Source: Akkermansia muciniphila (GTDB lineage Bacteria; Verrucomicrobiota; Verrucomicrobiia; Limisphaerales; SIAT01). Taken from it: a DNA stretch of 64,000 nt. Under the pieces are notes generated by a model. That model did no database searches, had not been told where the DNA came from, and was given only the letters and a program-made list of their open reading frames with translations. Each line of letters opens with the position of its first letter. The stretch's first letter is position 1. The position numbers were made by a program, and so were the translations under genes. Shown here piece after piece: positions 9,331-18,129 of this stretch. The stretch covers positions 1-64,000 of the forward strand of contig CAMDJP010000006.1 in assembly GCA_945900775.1 (NCBI GenBank), written 5' to 3'.

Positions 9331-9963
9331 TTATTTCACCGGCGGATTGGCGGCGGGATTCGCCGGGGCTAGCTGCGCGGCGGGGGGCTTGGAAGCGCCA
9401 GCGGTGTTCGAAGGCGCATATTTGGCAACCAGGAAGGCACCGACAACCGCGAGCACACAGCCGAGGATGAACTGCACCGGTAACGCCTTAAATCCGCCCT
9501 CCGGCGGATGCAAGAGCATCGCGGTGATGGTGTTGATTACCGGCGCACCGGCAAAGACGATTGGCATCACGGCCGCCGCGGAGGCGCCCTTGTAAATCGG
9601 GTTCGCCGCACCGAGCGCGAGGATGAGTGTGAAGGCGCCAACCGCGCCCGCCGCGCCGGCTACGAAGCTCCAGCGGATGCCTTCGGGCGTGAAACCCCAG
9701 TTCGAACAGCGCAGCTTCAGCAGCACCGCTGCGCCGATACCGATCACCGCGTACGCGATGCAGACGAAGAGGAACGCTTTCAGGCTCGCGTGCGGCGCCT
9801 CAGCTCCCATGGGCATATAGCCGCGGCCCTTGTGGAGAATCACGCCGTACACGCCCCACGAAAGCACCGTGAGAAGCGCGAAGTAGAGCCAGGTGAAGTT
9901 TGTGCTGGTCGAATTATCAGGCATAAGCGGGCGTAGTGTAGGGGCGGAAGCGGGCAAATTCAA
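9331..9963 (-). CDS. EamA/DMT-like multipass membrane transporter
   Basis: Repeated hydrophobic helices with ALGAANPIYKGASAAAVMPIVFAGAPVINTI; start may be 9924. Confidence 0.65.
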   Translation of the reverse strand: MNLPASAPTLRPLMPDNSTSTNFTWLYFALLTVLSWGVYGVILHKGRGYMPMGAEAPHASLKAFLFVCIAYAVIGIGAAVLLKLRCSNWGFTPEGIRWSFVAGAAGAVGAFTLILALGAANPIYKGASAAAVMPIVFAGAPVINTITAMLLHPPEGGFKALPVQFILGCVLAVVGAFLVAKYAPSNTAGASKPPAAQLAPANPAANPPVK

Positions 9964-9978
9964 TCTTTTGCCTCGTGC

Positions 9979-10416
9979 TCACGCCAATTTCTCGGCTGGG
10001 GCGATTTCGATTAGACTATCGATGCTCTTGGGAATCGGCACCGACCTCATCTGTCCGTCCTCGTCTCGCGTGACGCAGACGACCGTGAGCTTGCCACGCG
10101 CGATCTCCTGCGGCGCGCCCACTTTGCGGAAACGAAACTGGTAGCTCATCACCTTGCTGCGCTTCTCGCTCACGAGCAGGTGAATCTCCACCTCGTCCTC
10201 GAACCGTAGCGGCTTCTGGTAATCGCACTCCGCGTGCACACGCGGCCAGCCCACCGGCATCTCCGGCGTGCAGGTCACCACCGAGAAGCCGAGTGAGCGG
10301 TAGAAGGCATGCTCGGCGTACTCCATGTAGCGGAAGAAATTCGAGTAGTGGACAATGCCTGCCATGTCGGTTTCGGAAAACTCGACGCGGCGGACAATCT
10401 TGAACTCGTGTGCCAT
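9979..10416 (-). CDS. Acyl-CoA thioesterase, YbgC/4-hydroxybenzoyl-CoA thioesterase family
   Basis: RRVEFSETDMAGIVHYSNFFRYMEYAEHAFYRSLGF hot-dog fold motif. Confidence 0.9.
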   Translation of the reverse strand: MAHEFKIVRRVEFSETDMAGIVHYSNFFRYMEYAEHAFYRSLGFSVVTCTPEMPVGWPRVHAECDYQKPLRFEDEVEIHLLVSEKRSKVMSYQFRFRKVGAPQEIARGKLTVVCVTRDEDGQMRSVPIPKSIDSLIEIAPAEKLA

Positions 10417-10423
10417 GGCTGAA

Positions 10424-11716
10424 TTAGGGTGAGGGTTTGGGCAGTGTTTGGAAAGCCTCGATCAGCGCACGTGCGGCGTGCGTCACGCTGAATTTTTCGA
10501 GTACAACCTTACGCCCCGCTTCACCGAGCGCACGAGCCTTTAGCGGTTCCGCGAGCAGCGGCTCAGCGGCATCGGCCAAAGCCTGCGGGGTTGCGGGATC
10601 GAAACAGACACCACCACCGGTCACCGCGATGATCTCAGGAAAGGCCGCCACGCGCGGCTGCACCACCGGCACGCCCGCGGCCAGTGCCTCGATAAGATAA
10701 AGCCCGAACGCTTCACCGTACATCGCCGGAACGGAAAGTGCCGTGAGCGACCGGAGGAACTCGGTCTTCGCCGCGCGGTCGAGATTGGGATGAAATGAGA
10801 CGTCGCCGAGCAGGCCGCGCGCACGCAAGCGTACGCGCAACTCTTCGACGAACGGCTCGTCCGCCGGGCCACAAGCACCGCCGATGCGCAGCTGTAGGTC
10901 GGGCACACCGTTGCGCTGCTTGAGCAAAATGAACGCCTCGACAAGTAGGTCGAGTCCTTTGTCGCGGCACATCCGCGCGAAGAATCCGAGCGCGGGCGGA
11001 CGCCGCGGATGCGGCGCCGACGCGTAGCCGTCGAGGTTAATCCCATTGAAAACGACGCGCAGCTTCGCCGGCGGAATCTCCAGCCGCGCGGCCATCCGTT
11101 CGCCGTAATAACGGCTCGGCGCAATGAACAAGTCCACCTCACGGCCGCGCACGGCCATCTCTCGCCAGACCGCCTGACGGGACTCAACCGGCATCGCGTC
11201 GATGAAGGCGTCCTCGCCTTGCAGATTACAGACGACTGGTGCACGCAGCTCGGTCTTTAACCGGCGCTCCATCCCGAGGAGCATCGCGTTCGAGAGACAA
11301 ATCACGTCGGGGCGCGGCTGAGTCTTCAACCATACGATGAGTTCGTCCAGTTCGCGCGATTGATTGCCCGCCTCGCCGCGCAGCATCGAGAGCGTCAGTT
11401 CGCCTACATCCTCGGCGCGTGTCTTGGCCGCGCGGCCGCCGGCCCACTTGAGCAACCGAGGCGAATCGAGCCCGCGACGCAACCAATCCGGCGCCTTGCG
11501 GAAGATGGGTAGGACTTGGTCGAGATAGACATTCACACCGCCGAAGAAAATCGGCGCGCTGCTCTGATCGGCCTCGTCGAGCGTCATCGGCAGATAAAGC
11601 GGAATCATCATCGCCTCATGGCCGAGCGAGCGCCACGCGGCAACGAGGGCGTTGTCGCGAAAACAATTTCCGCAGTACATCCCACCAGCACCAGGTGTGA
11701 TCTGAATGATGTTCAC
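10424..11716 (-). CDS. Glycosyltransferase family 4 protein
   Basis: GAGGMYCGNCFRDNALVAAWRSLGHE; VFNGINLDGY; GFFARMCRDKGLDLLVEAF; SVPAMYGEAFGLYLIEALAAGVPVVQP. Confidence 0.9.
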   Translation of the reverse strand: MNIIQITPGAGGMYCGNCFRDNALVAAWRSLGHEAMMIPLYLPMTLDEADQSSAPIFFGGVNVYLDQVLPIFRKAPDWLRRGLDSPRLLKWAGGRAAKTRAEDVGELTLSMLRGEAGNQSRELDELIVWLKTQPRPDVICLSNAMLLGMERRLKTELRAPVVCNLQGEDAFIDAMPVESRQAVWREMAVRGREVDLFIAPSRYYGERMAARLEIPPAKLRVVFNGINLDGYASAPHPRRPPALGFFARMCRDKGLDLLVEAFILLKQRNGVPDLQLRIGGACGPADEPFVEELRVRLRARGLLGDVSFHPNLDRAAKTEFLRSLTALSVPAMYGEAFGLYLIEALAAGVPVVQPRVAAFPEIIAVTGGGVCFDPATPQALADAAEPLLAEPLKARALGEAGRKVVLEKFSVTHAARALIEAFQTLPKPSP

Positions 11717-12987
11717 GACGATGCAGCGGCCACGGTGAGAGGCTCGCCGAGCGGCAGGTCGTCGGGCAGCGGCACGAATTCGCGGAACTTCTGCCAGAGC
11801 GCAGTGAAGTCCTTATCCACGTCGCCGGAGAGGCAATCGGTGATGTCGGCGGCCGCGTCGGGATAGCGGTCGACGACGTCCTTGAAGGAGAAGTCCGGCT
11901 GATAGAAGGCGTACACAAGCTTGCGCATGTTCTCAATGCCTACGCGCAATGAGGCGGCGTAACTGGCGAATCGCGCGGGCGAAAAATCGCGGGCCGCGAG
12001 CGCCTCGTCGACGGCGTCGGCGGCCATCACGCCACTCTTGAGCGCGAGCATTAGGCCGGAACTGAACACAGGGTCGAGGAAGGCGAAAGCATCGCCCACC
12101 AGCAGCAGCCCTTCGGAGGCGCAGTGGCGCGCGTGGAAAGAGTACTCGCTGGTGATGTAAAAGTCGCCGACTTGCTCGCCTGTCGAGAGGCAGTCTTGGA
12201 TCCAAAGGTTCTGCTCGACCTCGCGCTGGAATATCTTCGCCGGGGTCTTCACGCCGTCGCGGCTCAGGTATTTGCCATCGGCGACGACGCCGACGCTCAC
12301 TCTGTCGTCGTGCATCGGGATGTGCCAGAACCAGCCTTTGTCCGGTACGAAAGCAACGGTGGTCTGGCCCTCGTCCACCCCCTCGGCCCGCTTTGAGCCT
12401 TTGTAATAAGTCCAAACGGCTACCTTGTTCAGGAAAGGATCCTTCACACGCCAGCCTTGGCGAACCGCAGCGAAGGCCTCCTTGCCGGTGCAGTCGAGTG
12501 TCATCGGCGCGCGGAACTCAACGACCACGCCATCCTTTCCCTGCGCGCGGACGCCGACGACGCGGCCATTCTCGCGCAGCAGTTCTTTCACGAAAATCTC
12601 CTCGATCACCGTGGCACCCTTCGCACGGGCATTCTCCATGAGCATCTCGTCGAATTCGCTCCGCAACACCTGCCACGTCTGCGCGACAGTCTCCCGGTCG
12701 TAACGGTTGAAGAAGTAGAACGGCTGACTGGCCCTGCCATTGGGCGAAACGAACTGGACGCTGTACTTCTTGATGAAGGCCGACTGGCGCATCCGATCGA
12801 TCAGTCCGAGCCGGCGGAGCGGCTCGTAGGTGAAAGGGAGCATTGATTCGCCGACGTGATAACGCGGAAACTTCTCACGCTCTAGTACCAGAACTCGGCG
12901 GCCGCGCTCAGCGAGGATGCTGGCCGACGAGCAACCGGCTGGCCCGCCGCCGATGATTACTACATCATATGAAGAATCGTGTTTCAT
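11713..12987 (-). CDS. FAD-dependent oxidoreductase of the flavin-dependent halogenase/geranylgeranyl-reductase superfamily
   Basis: GGGPAGCSSA, PRYHVGESMLP, FIKKYSVQFVSPNG, GWFWHIP (WxWxIP motif), LLVGDAFAFLDPVFSSG. Confidence 0.85.
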   Translation of the reverse strand: MKHDSSYDVVIIGGGPAGCSSASILAERGRRVLVLEREKFPRYHVGESMLPFTYEPLRRLGLIDRMRQSAFIKKYSVQFVSPNGRASQPFYFFNRYDRETVAQTWQVLRSEFDEMLMENARAKGATVIEEIFVKELLRENGRVVGVRAQGKDGVVVEFRAPMTLDCTGKEAFAAVRQGWRVKDPFLNKVAVWTYYKGSKRAEGVDEGQTTVAFVPDKGWFWHIPMHDDRVSVGVVADGKYLSRDGVKTPAKIFQREVEQNLWIQDCLSTGEQVGDFYITSEYSFHARHCASEGLLLVGDAFAFLDPVFSSGLMLALKSGVMAADAVDEALAARDFSPARFASYAASLRVGIENMRKLVYAFYQPDFSFKDVVDRYPDAAADITDCLSGDVDKDFTALWQKFREFVPLPDDLPLGEPLTVAAASS

Positions 12988-13011
12988 AATTGAAATTCAG
13001 TTAAGTTTCTC

Positions 13012-13587
13012 TCACTCGCGTAAAACGCCCTGAACAACGGGCGGTAGAATCTCCACAATCTCGGCCAGCGGCCGCTCCTCGGTGTCGAAAAGCGTGTTGC
13101 GCCGGCCGTAGAGCATGTGCGCACCGCTGATTCCGAGCACCTCGGCGATGAGTCGGTCGGACGCCAGCTTCAGGAAGCCCTTCGGCCGGCTCGTGTGCGC
13201 GATGGCACACTCCCGCAGGATGGTGCCGAGTGGTCGGTACTCGCCAAGAATCAGAGTGCGCGCCGCCGCTGGGAAACGGTCGAGATAGATCTTGATCGCG
13301 CCGAACTCGACCGGCGTGTTCGCGCCGTTCAGCAGCAGCACCACCTCGCGCGAATACTCATTGTCGTTCTGCCGCCGACCGAGTACGCGCAGATGAATCG
13401 ATCCCTTGTGGAATTTTTCCAGCGTCGGCGTCATGTCGTCGCGGTGGACGAGCAGCGTCTTGTACGGCTCGGGCACATCCTCGCCGTTAATCACCTGCCA
13501 CGGCGGCAACGGTTGGCCAGCCGCCGCGTAAAGCTCGTCCAGCGGCTGGATCATCAAGGCGTGCGGGATGTTCGCTTCGGCAGACAT
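13012..13587 (-). CDS. UbiC/chorismate-lyase-like fold protein
   Basis: YSREVVLLLNGANTPVEFGAIKIYLDRFP...YRPLGTIL...MLYGRRNTLFDTEERPLAEIVEILPP parallels UbiC layout; ATG at 13587 preferred over ORF start at 13665 because the upstream gene ends at 13589. Confidence 0.65.
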   Translation of the reverse strand: MSAEANIPHALMIQPLDELYAAAGQPLPPWQVINGEDVPEPYKTLLVHRDDMTPTLEKFHKGSIHLRVLGRRQNDNEYSREVVLLLNGANTPVEFGAIKIYLDRFPAAARTLILGEYRPLGTILRECAIAHTSRPKGFLKLASDRLIAEVLGISGAHMLYGRRNTLFDTEERPLAEIVEILPPVVQGVLRE

Positions 13588-13588
13588 A

Positions 13589-14926
13589 TTAGGCGTAACG
13601 CGCACTACGATGCTCGGGCAGGAAGAACTCATGCAGGAGCCTGTCCACTTGCAGAAGGCCCTCACGGCTCAGACGAATCGCGTCGTTCTCGACTGTGAGA
13701 AAGCCCCAATCCGTAAGCGTCTGCAGCGGCTTGGCGAACTGCGCGCTCGGATCGGTTCCAAACTTCTGAGCGAAATAGGCGCGGCTCACCTGGCCGAGCT
13801 TGAGCTGCAGGATGAACTCGCGAATGTAACGCTCCTCGGCCGTCGGCGTGAGCGCACGATGGACGGGCAGTTCGCCGGCGTTCACGCGCTGCACGTACGG
13901 GTCGAAATCGTGGTGGTTCTGGTAATGAACTCCGTTGATGTAGCCGAAGCTCGCGACGCCGAGGGAGAGAAGGTCGGCGCCAGCCCAGAGACGATCACGG
14001 TACACAAACGTGGCGCGCGCCTTGTTCTTCACCGCCGTGTAGGCGCTCGAGATGGTGTAGCCGTTCTTCGCCAGTTCGTTCCACGCGTAGTCCACCCACG
14101 CGCGCTTCACGTCCCAGTCGGCCACGGGCGCCACGAGTTTCCCCTCGACCTTCATCTGTTTGTAGATGGTCGTGTTGTAGGGAATCTCCATCTCATAAAT
14201 CGTCACCGAGTCGGGCGCCAGCTCGATGGTCTTGCGAACACACTCGCGCCAGTTCGCGTCGGTCTCCTCGACCATCCCAGCGATGAGGTCGATGTTGATT
14301 TGTGGGAAGCCGATTTCGCGGGCGTACGCGTAGGCACGGGCGATTTCCTTGCTGTGATGCGCACGGCCGTTTATCTCGAGGATGTGGTCATCGAAATTCT
14401 CCACGCCCAGCGAAAGCCGTGTGATGCCCAATTCGCGGATCGCCTTGAGCTTGTGATCTGTGAGCGTGCCCGGCTCCGCCTCAAACGTGACCTCCTCCAT
14501 CGCGTCCCAGGGCAACCGGCGCTGCATCTCGCCGACGAGATGCTTGAGTTGGTCCACGGAGAGATAGCTCGGCGTGCCGCCGCCGAAATAGACGAAGCTC
14601 GGCTTGCGCCCGCCGACGAATGGCTTCGTGACGTAGCCGTCCAACTCCCGAATCAACGCCTCGATGTAGCCCTTGATCGCCGCCGAATCCTTGTCCGTGT
14701 ACACGCGAAAATAGCAGAAGTGGCAGCGCTTCCGGCAGAACGGAATGTGGACGTAGATGCCGAGCGGGTTGTCCGCGCGCGGCGCGCGCTCGAGCGCGGT
14801 GCGAAACTCGCCCACCCCATCCTGCTTCCAGAACGAGAACGGCGGGTAGTTCGAGACGAAGTAGTTGCCTACCGTCGTCTGCTTCTCCAGCGGCGGCGCC
14901 GCGGGAGCCTGTGTGCTCGTATTCAT
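13589..14926 (-). CDS. Radical SAM protein, HemN/HemW (coproporphyrinogen III oxidase-like) family
   Basis: IYVHIPFCRKRCHFCYFRVYTD (CxxxCxxC), FGGGTPSYL, C-terminal HemN-like domain. Confidence 0.9.
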   Translation of the reverse strand: MNTSTQAPAAPPLEKQTTVGNYFVSNYPPFSFWKQDGVGEFRTALERAPRADNPLGIYVHIPFCRKRCHFCYFRVYTDKDSAAIKGYIEALIRELDGYVTKPFVGGRKPSFVYFGGGTPSYLSVDQLKHLVGEMQRRLPWDAMEEVTFEAEPGTLTDHKLKAIRELGITRLSLGVENFDDHILEINGRAHHSKEIARAYAYAREIGFPQINIDLIAGMVEETDANWRECVRKTIELAPDSVTIYEMEIPYNTTIYKQMKVEGKLVAPVADWDVKRAWVDYAWNELAKNGYTISSAYTAVKNKARATFVYRDRLWAGADLLSLGVASFGYINGVHYQNHHDFDPYVQRVNAGELPVHRALTPTAEERYIREFILQLKLGQVSRAYFAQKFGTDPSAQFAKPLQTLTDWGFLTVENDAIRLSREGLLQVDRLLHEFFLPEHRSARYA

Positions 14927-16134
14927 CGGTTCGCCTTCTTCCCGAAACAGTAAACGACACCGTCGTCGGCTCCCACAATCACTCTGCCATCGGCCACGGC
15001 CGGCGAGCCATTCACGCCCTGGCCGATTTCATAGCTCCACAATTCTTTCCCGTCAGCGAGCGAGACCATGTAAAGCCGGCCATCCTCCGAACCGAACACG
15101 ACCTTGTCGCCACAGATCACCGGCGAGCTGTCCACTTTGCCGCGCGTCGAGAAGGTCCAGAGCGGCTTGCCGTCCGCACGCGCCACGCAGTGCAGCCGCT
15201 TGTCGCGCCCGCCGAAGACGACGCGGTCGGCCGTGAGCGCCGGCGACGAGAAGTACGGGAAGGCTCGGTCGCTGTATTTCCAGAGCACCTTGCCCGCCGC
15301 GAGATCCACGCAGAGAAACTCGTTCTCGTAATGACCGACGAAGAACTGGTCCTTGTCCAGCGCGCCCGAGCCGGCAATGTACGCGCCAGCCTCGACCTCC
15401 TTGAGCTTCTTGCCATCCGCGAGTATCAGCACGTGCAGCAGCGCGTCGCACCCGCCAAAGACCGTCTTACCCGCCGCCACCGCTGGCGCGCCGTTGATGT
15501 AGTTGCCGGTCTCGTATACCCAGTTCGTCTTGCCGGTCTTCGCGTCGAGGCAATGCAGCTTGAAATCGTAACTGCCCGCCACCACCCAGTTCGCGTCGCC
15601 CTTCGGCGAGCGCACCCAGTTCGGCGCGCCGAGGATCTTGTCGCCCGTCTCGTGCTTCCAGAGCGACTTGCCACTGGCGGCATCGAGCGCATAGAGAAAG
15701 GAATCGGTCGAACCCGCGAAGACCGCGCCGTCGAGGAAGAGTGGCGAAGACTCCACGCTGCCGCCGGTCTTGAAGTCCCAGAGCTTCTTCCCGTCGGCGA
15801 GATTGAGGGCGTAGAGATGACCGTCGTCTGAGCCGATGAAGACGCGTCCACCGGCAATTGCCGCCGAAGACTTCACCGAACCGCTGGTTTTGAAGCTCCA
15901 GAGTAGCTCCGGCTTCTCCGGCAGCGCGCCCGCCGCCGCGCCATGCAGACCCGGGCCGCCACGGAACATCGGCCAGTCAGCCGTCGGCTCCTTGGCCGAC
16001 TCAGCCGCAGCGGGCGCGGGCGCGACGGGCGTAGGCACCGACGGTTTCCCGCAAGCAACCAGCAGGGACAGCGCGAACGCAGCGCACAGAGATTTGCCTG
16101 CCCAATTCATCTCGAAACGGATTCCAGAGTTCAC
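14923..16134 (-). CDS. PQQ-like beta-propeller repeat lipoprotein
   Basis: Lipobox-like LSLLVACGKP; repeated AxGRVFIGSDDGHLYALNLADGKKLWDFKTGG blades. Confidence 0.92.
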   Translation of the reverse strand: MNSGIRFEMNWAGKSLCAAFALSLLVACGKPSVPTPVAPAPAAAESAKEPTADWPMFRGGPGLHGAAAGALPEKPELLWSFKTSGSVKSSAAIAGGRVFIGSDDGHLYALNLADGKKLWDFKTGGSVESSPLFLDGAVFAGSTDSFLYALDAASGKSLWKHETGDKILGAPNWVRSPKGDANWVVAGSYDFKLHCLDAKTGKTNWVYETGNYINGAPAVAAGKTVFGGCDALLHVLILADGKKLKEVEAGAYIAGSGALDKDQFFVGHYENEFLCVDLAAGKVLWKYSDRAFPYFSSPALTADRVVFGGRDKRLHCVARADGKPLWTFSTRGKVDSSPVICGDKVVFGSEDGRLYMVSLADGKELWSYEIGQGVNGSPAVADGRVIVGADDGVVYCFGKKANR

Positions 16135-16196
16135 GGTGATTAGACGTTACCGAGCAACTGGGGCATCATTCCCGAAGCGCTATTGGCTGGCAACCA

Positions 16197-16218
16197 AATA
16201 ATACGCACGCGTATGATT
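16197..16218. promoter_or_regulatory. Imperfect palindrome AATAATACGC-AC-GCGTATGATT, candidate operator
   Basis: ATACGC/GCGTAT perfect 6-bp arms, 9 of 10 matched in extended arms; intergenic, about 63 bp upstream of PQQ-repeat gene start. Confidence 0.4.
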
Positions 16219-16266
16219 ATCCGCACGCCATCTGGAGGAGGCTATAGCTCGCCGCAGCGAGGAGGC

Positions 16267-17337
16267 TCAGCGTGGTCCGTGTGTCACCATCACTTTGAGC
16301 GATTTGATGGTAGGATGCGCTGCCAACTCCACGCCCGCGGCCGTTTCTTCGAGTGGAAAGATGTGCGTGATGAGCCGGCGAACGTCCATCCGCCGCGAGA
16401 AGACGAGCTGCGCCACCTCTTCTTGAATCGTGATGTCCGAGGAGTAGCTCCCGATTACGTCCTTCTCGTCCACGCACACCGTCGCTAAATCGAGCGGGAG
16501 CACCGCCCCGCGCTTGGTGTGTGCGAAAAGAAGCACCTGCCCCGCGCCGCGCACGAGCGCGAGCGCCTGCGTGACCAAAGCGTCCACCGAAACAGCGACG
16601 ACGACCGCATCCAGCCCGCGCCCGTGCGTGAGCCGTGCGATGCGCTCGGGCAGATTCTTCGTATCACCGCGCAAGACCGTGCTCGCACCGAACTCCTTGG
16701 CCAAACGCTGCCGCGTCGGCATCAGGTCGGTAGCCACCACGTTCACACCACGCAGCGCGAGCAACCGGGTGAACATCAGGCCGATCGGTCCTTGTCCGAT
16801 CACCAGCACGGTGTCGCCCTTGAGCAGATGCAGCTTGTTCACCCCCTTGAGCACCGTGTTCACGGGCTCGACCATTGCGCCTTCGAGAAAGCTGTTCCGC
16901 ATGGGAATCTTCACGACGCCCGGCAGACAGAAATCCATCACGCGCACGAACTCCGCATAGCCGCCGCCGGCGGGTTCGAACCCAGCCGTAATGCCGGTCT
17001 TCAAATACTGCGGACATTGCGCGAAGGCCCCGTGACGGCAGGCGTGGCATTTCCGGCACGGCACGTGATGATGCAGCGCCACACGTTCGCCTGCTCGAAA
17101 ACCGCGCACGCGCGCGCCGACTTGAACGATTATGCCAGCCGTCTCGTGACCAAAGATGCGGGGCGGCGGCACCGTGCCGTAGTGGATTTTCTTGATGTCC
17201 GTAGGACAGACACCGCAGGCAGCGACACGCACCAACAGCTCGCCCGCGCCGATGCGCGGCACCGGCACTCTCTCTACGCGCAGGTCGTTCACGCCGCGAT
17301 AGACCGCGGCCCGCATCGTTTTCGGGATGTCGCTCAT
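16267..17337 (-). CDS. Zinc-dependent medium-chain alcohol/polyol dehydrogenase
   Basis: GVCPTDIKKI, GHETAGIIVQVG, HHHVPCRKCHACRHGAFAQC structural zinc site, GQGPIGLMFTRL Rossmann motif. Confidence 0.92.
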   Translation of the reverse strand: MSDIPKTMRAAVYRGVNDLRVERVPVPRIGAGELLVRVAACGVCPTDIKKIHYGTVPPPRIFGHETAGIIVQVGARVRGFRAGERVALHHHVPCRKCHACRHGAFAQCPQYLKTGITAGFEPAGGGYAEFVRVMDFCLPGVVKIPMRNSFLEGAMVEPVNTVLKGVNKLHLLKGDTVLVIGQGPIGLMFTRLLALRGVNVVATDLMPTRQRLAKEFGASTVLRGDTKNLPERIARLTHGRGLDAVVVAVSVDALVTQALALVRGAGQVLLFAHTKRGAVLPLDLATVCVDEKDVIGSYSSDITIQEEVAQLVFSRRMDVRRLITHIFPLEETAAGVELAAHPTIKSLKVMVTHGPR

Positions 17338-17341
17338 GGCT

Positions 17342-18097
17342 TCAACTTAAGCCACCGGCACTTGCAGGCACAGTGGTTTCTCTGCTGTCCAAAAACTCGG
17401 TGAACCAGCGCTCCGGTTCGGCGGTGAATTGCCAGCCCTTCCCCGCCCAGTGAAAATGCAACTCACGCGCGTGCAGCGCCGCGCATGGTAGAATGAGCCG
17501 CCGCCGTTGCTCATCCGTCAATCGGCCGTGAACGAGGTCGAGGTAGAACTGCTCGTCTTCGCCGTAAAGTTTCTCGCCGACGATCGCGTGGCCGACGTGC
17601 TGGAGATGGATACGGATTTGATGTTTGCGCCCAGTGAAAAGATTGAGCCGCAGCCAAGTGAAATCGCCCTCCGCGCGCGTGAATCGGCGTAGCACTTCGA
17701 ACTCGGTCTGCGCCGATTGACCGTCGGGGCGCACGCAGCTTTTGATGGCGACCTCGCTCTGCTCATCGACGCCAAGCGGCGCATCAATCAATCCTCGATC
17801 CTCGCGCACGTGGCCGTGGACGATGGCCCAGTAGGTCTTCCGCACCGTGCGTTGTTCCCAGATCTTCGCGAGCTGCTTCGCCACCTCGGGATGTTTCGCC
17901 ACCAGCACCACGCCGCTCGTCTCGCGATCGAGCCGGTTCACCATGTGCACCGAAAATTTCTTGTCGACGTGCAACCGCACTCGGCTGATCAGGCTAGAGT
18001 AGATGTCGCCCTTGGTGGGATGGCAGACAAGGTCGGCCGGCTTGTTTACGACCAACAGGTCGGGGTCTTCGTAAAGGATTTCAAACAGGCGTTCCAC
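17342..18097 (-). CDS. RluA/RluD-family pseudouridine synthase
   Basis: VNRLDRETSGVVLVAKHPEVAKQL, LFTGRKHQIRIHLQHVGHAIVGEKLYG; N-terminal part of the listed ORF overlaps the divergent GNAT gene and is Arg-rich, so GTG at 18097 is proposed. Confidence 0.85.
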   Translation of the reverse strand: MERLFEILYEDPDLLVVNKPADLVCHPTKGDIYSSLISRVRLHVDKKFSVHMVNRLDRETSGVVLVAKHPEVAKQLAKIWEQRTVRKTYWAIVHGHVREDRGLIDAPLGVDEQSEVAIKSCVRPDGQSAQTEFEVLRRFTRAEGDFTWLRLNLFTGRKHQIRIHLQHVGHAIVGEKLYGEDEQFYLDLVHGRLTDEQRRRLILPCAALHARELHFHWAGKGWQFTAEPERWFTEFLDSRETTVPASAGGLS

Positions 18098-18129
18098 GCG
18101 ATGCGCCGTTGAAGTAGCATTCGCCTGTC

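Noticed and set aside
9314-9340. Near-palindrome GTGAATAATTATTTCAC
   Set aside because: Overlaps the end of the EamA-like CDS (its stop and last codons); symmetry is short and AT-driven
13568-14953. 461-aa plus-strand ORF
   Set aside because: Fully antisense to a radical SAM gene with intact CxxxCxxC; composition (His/Arg/Val-rich) looks like a shadow frame
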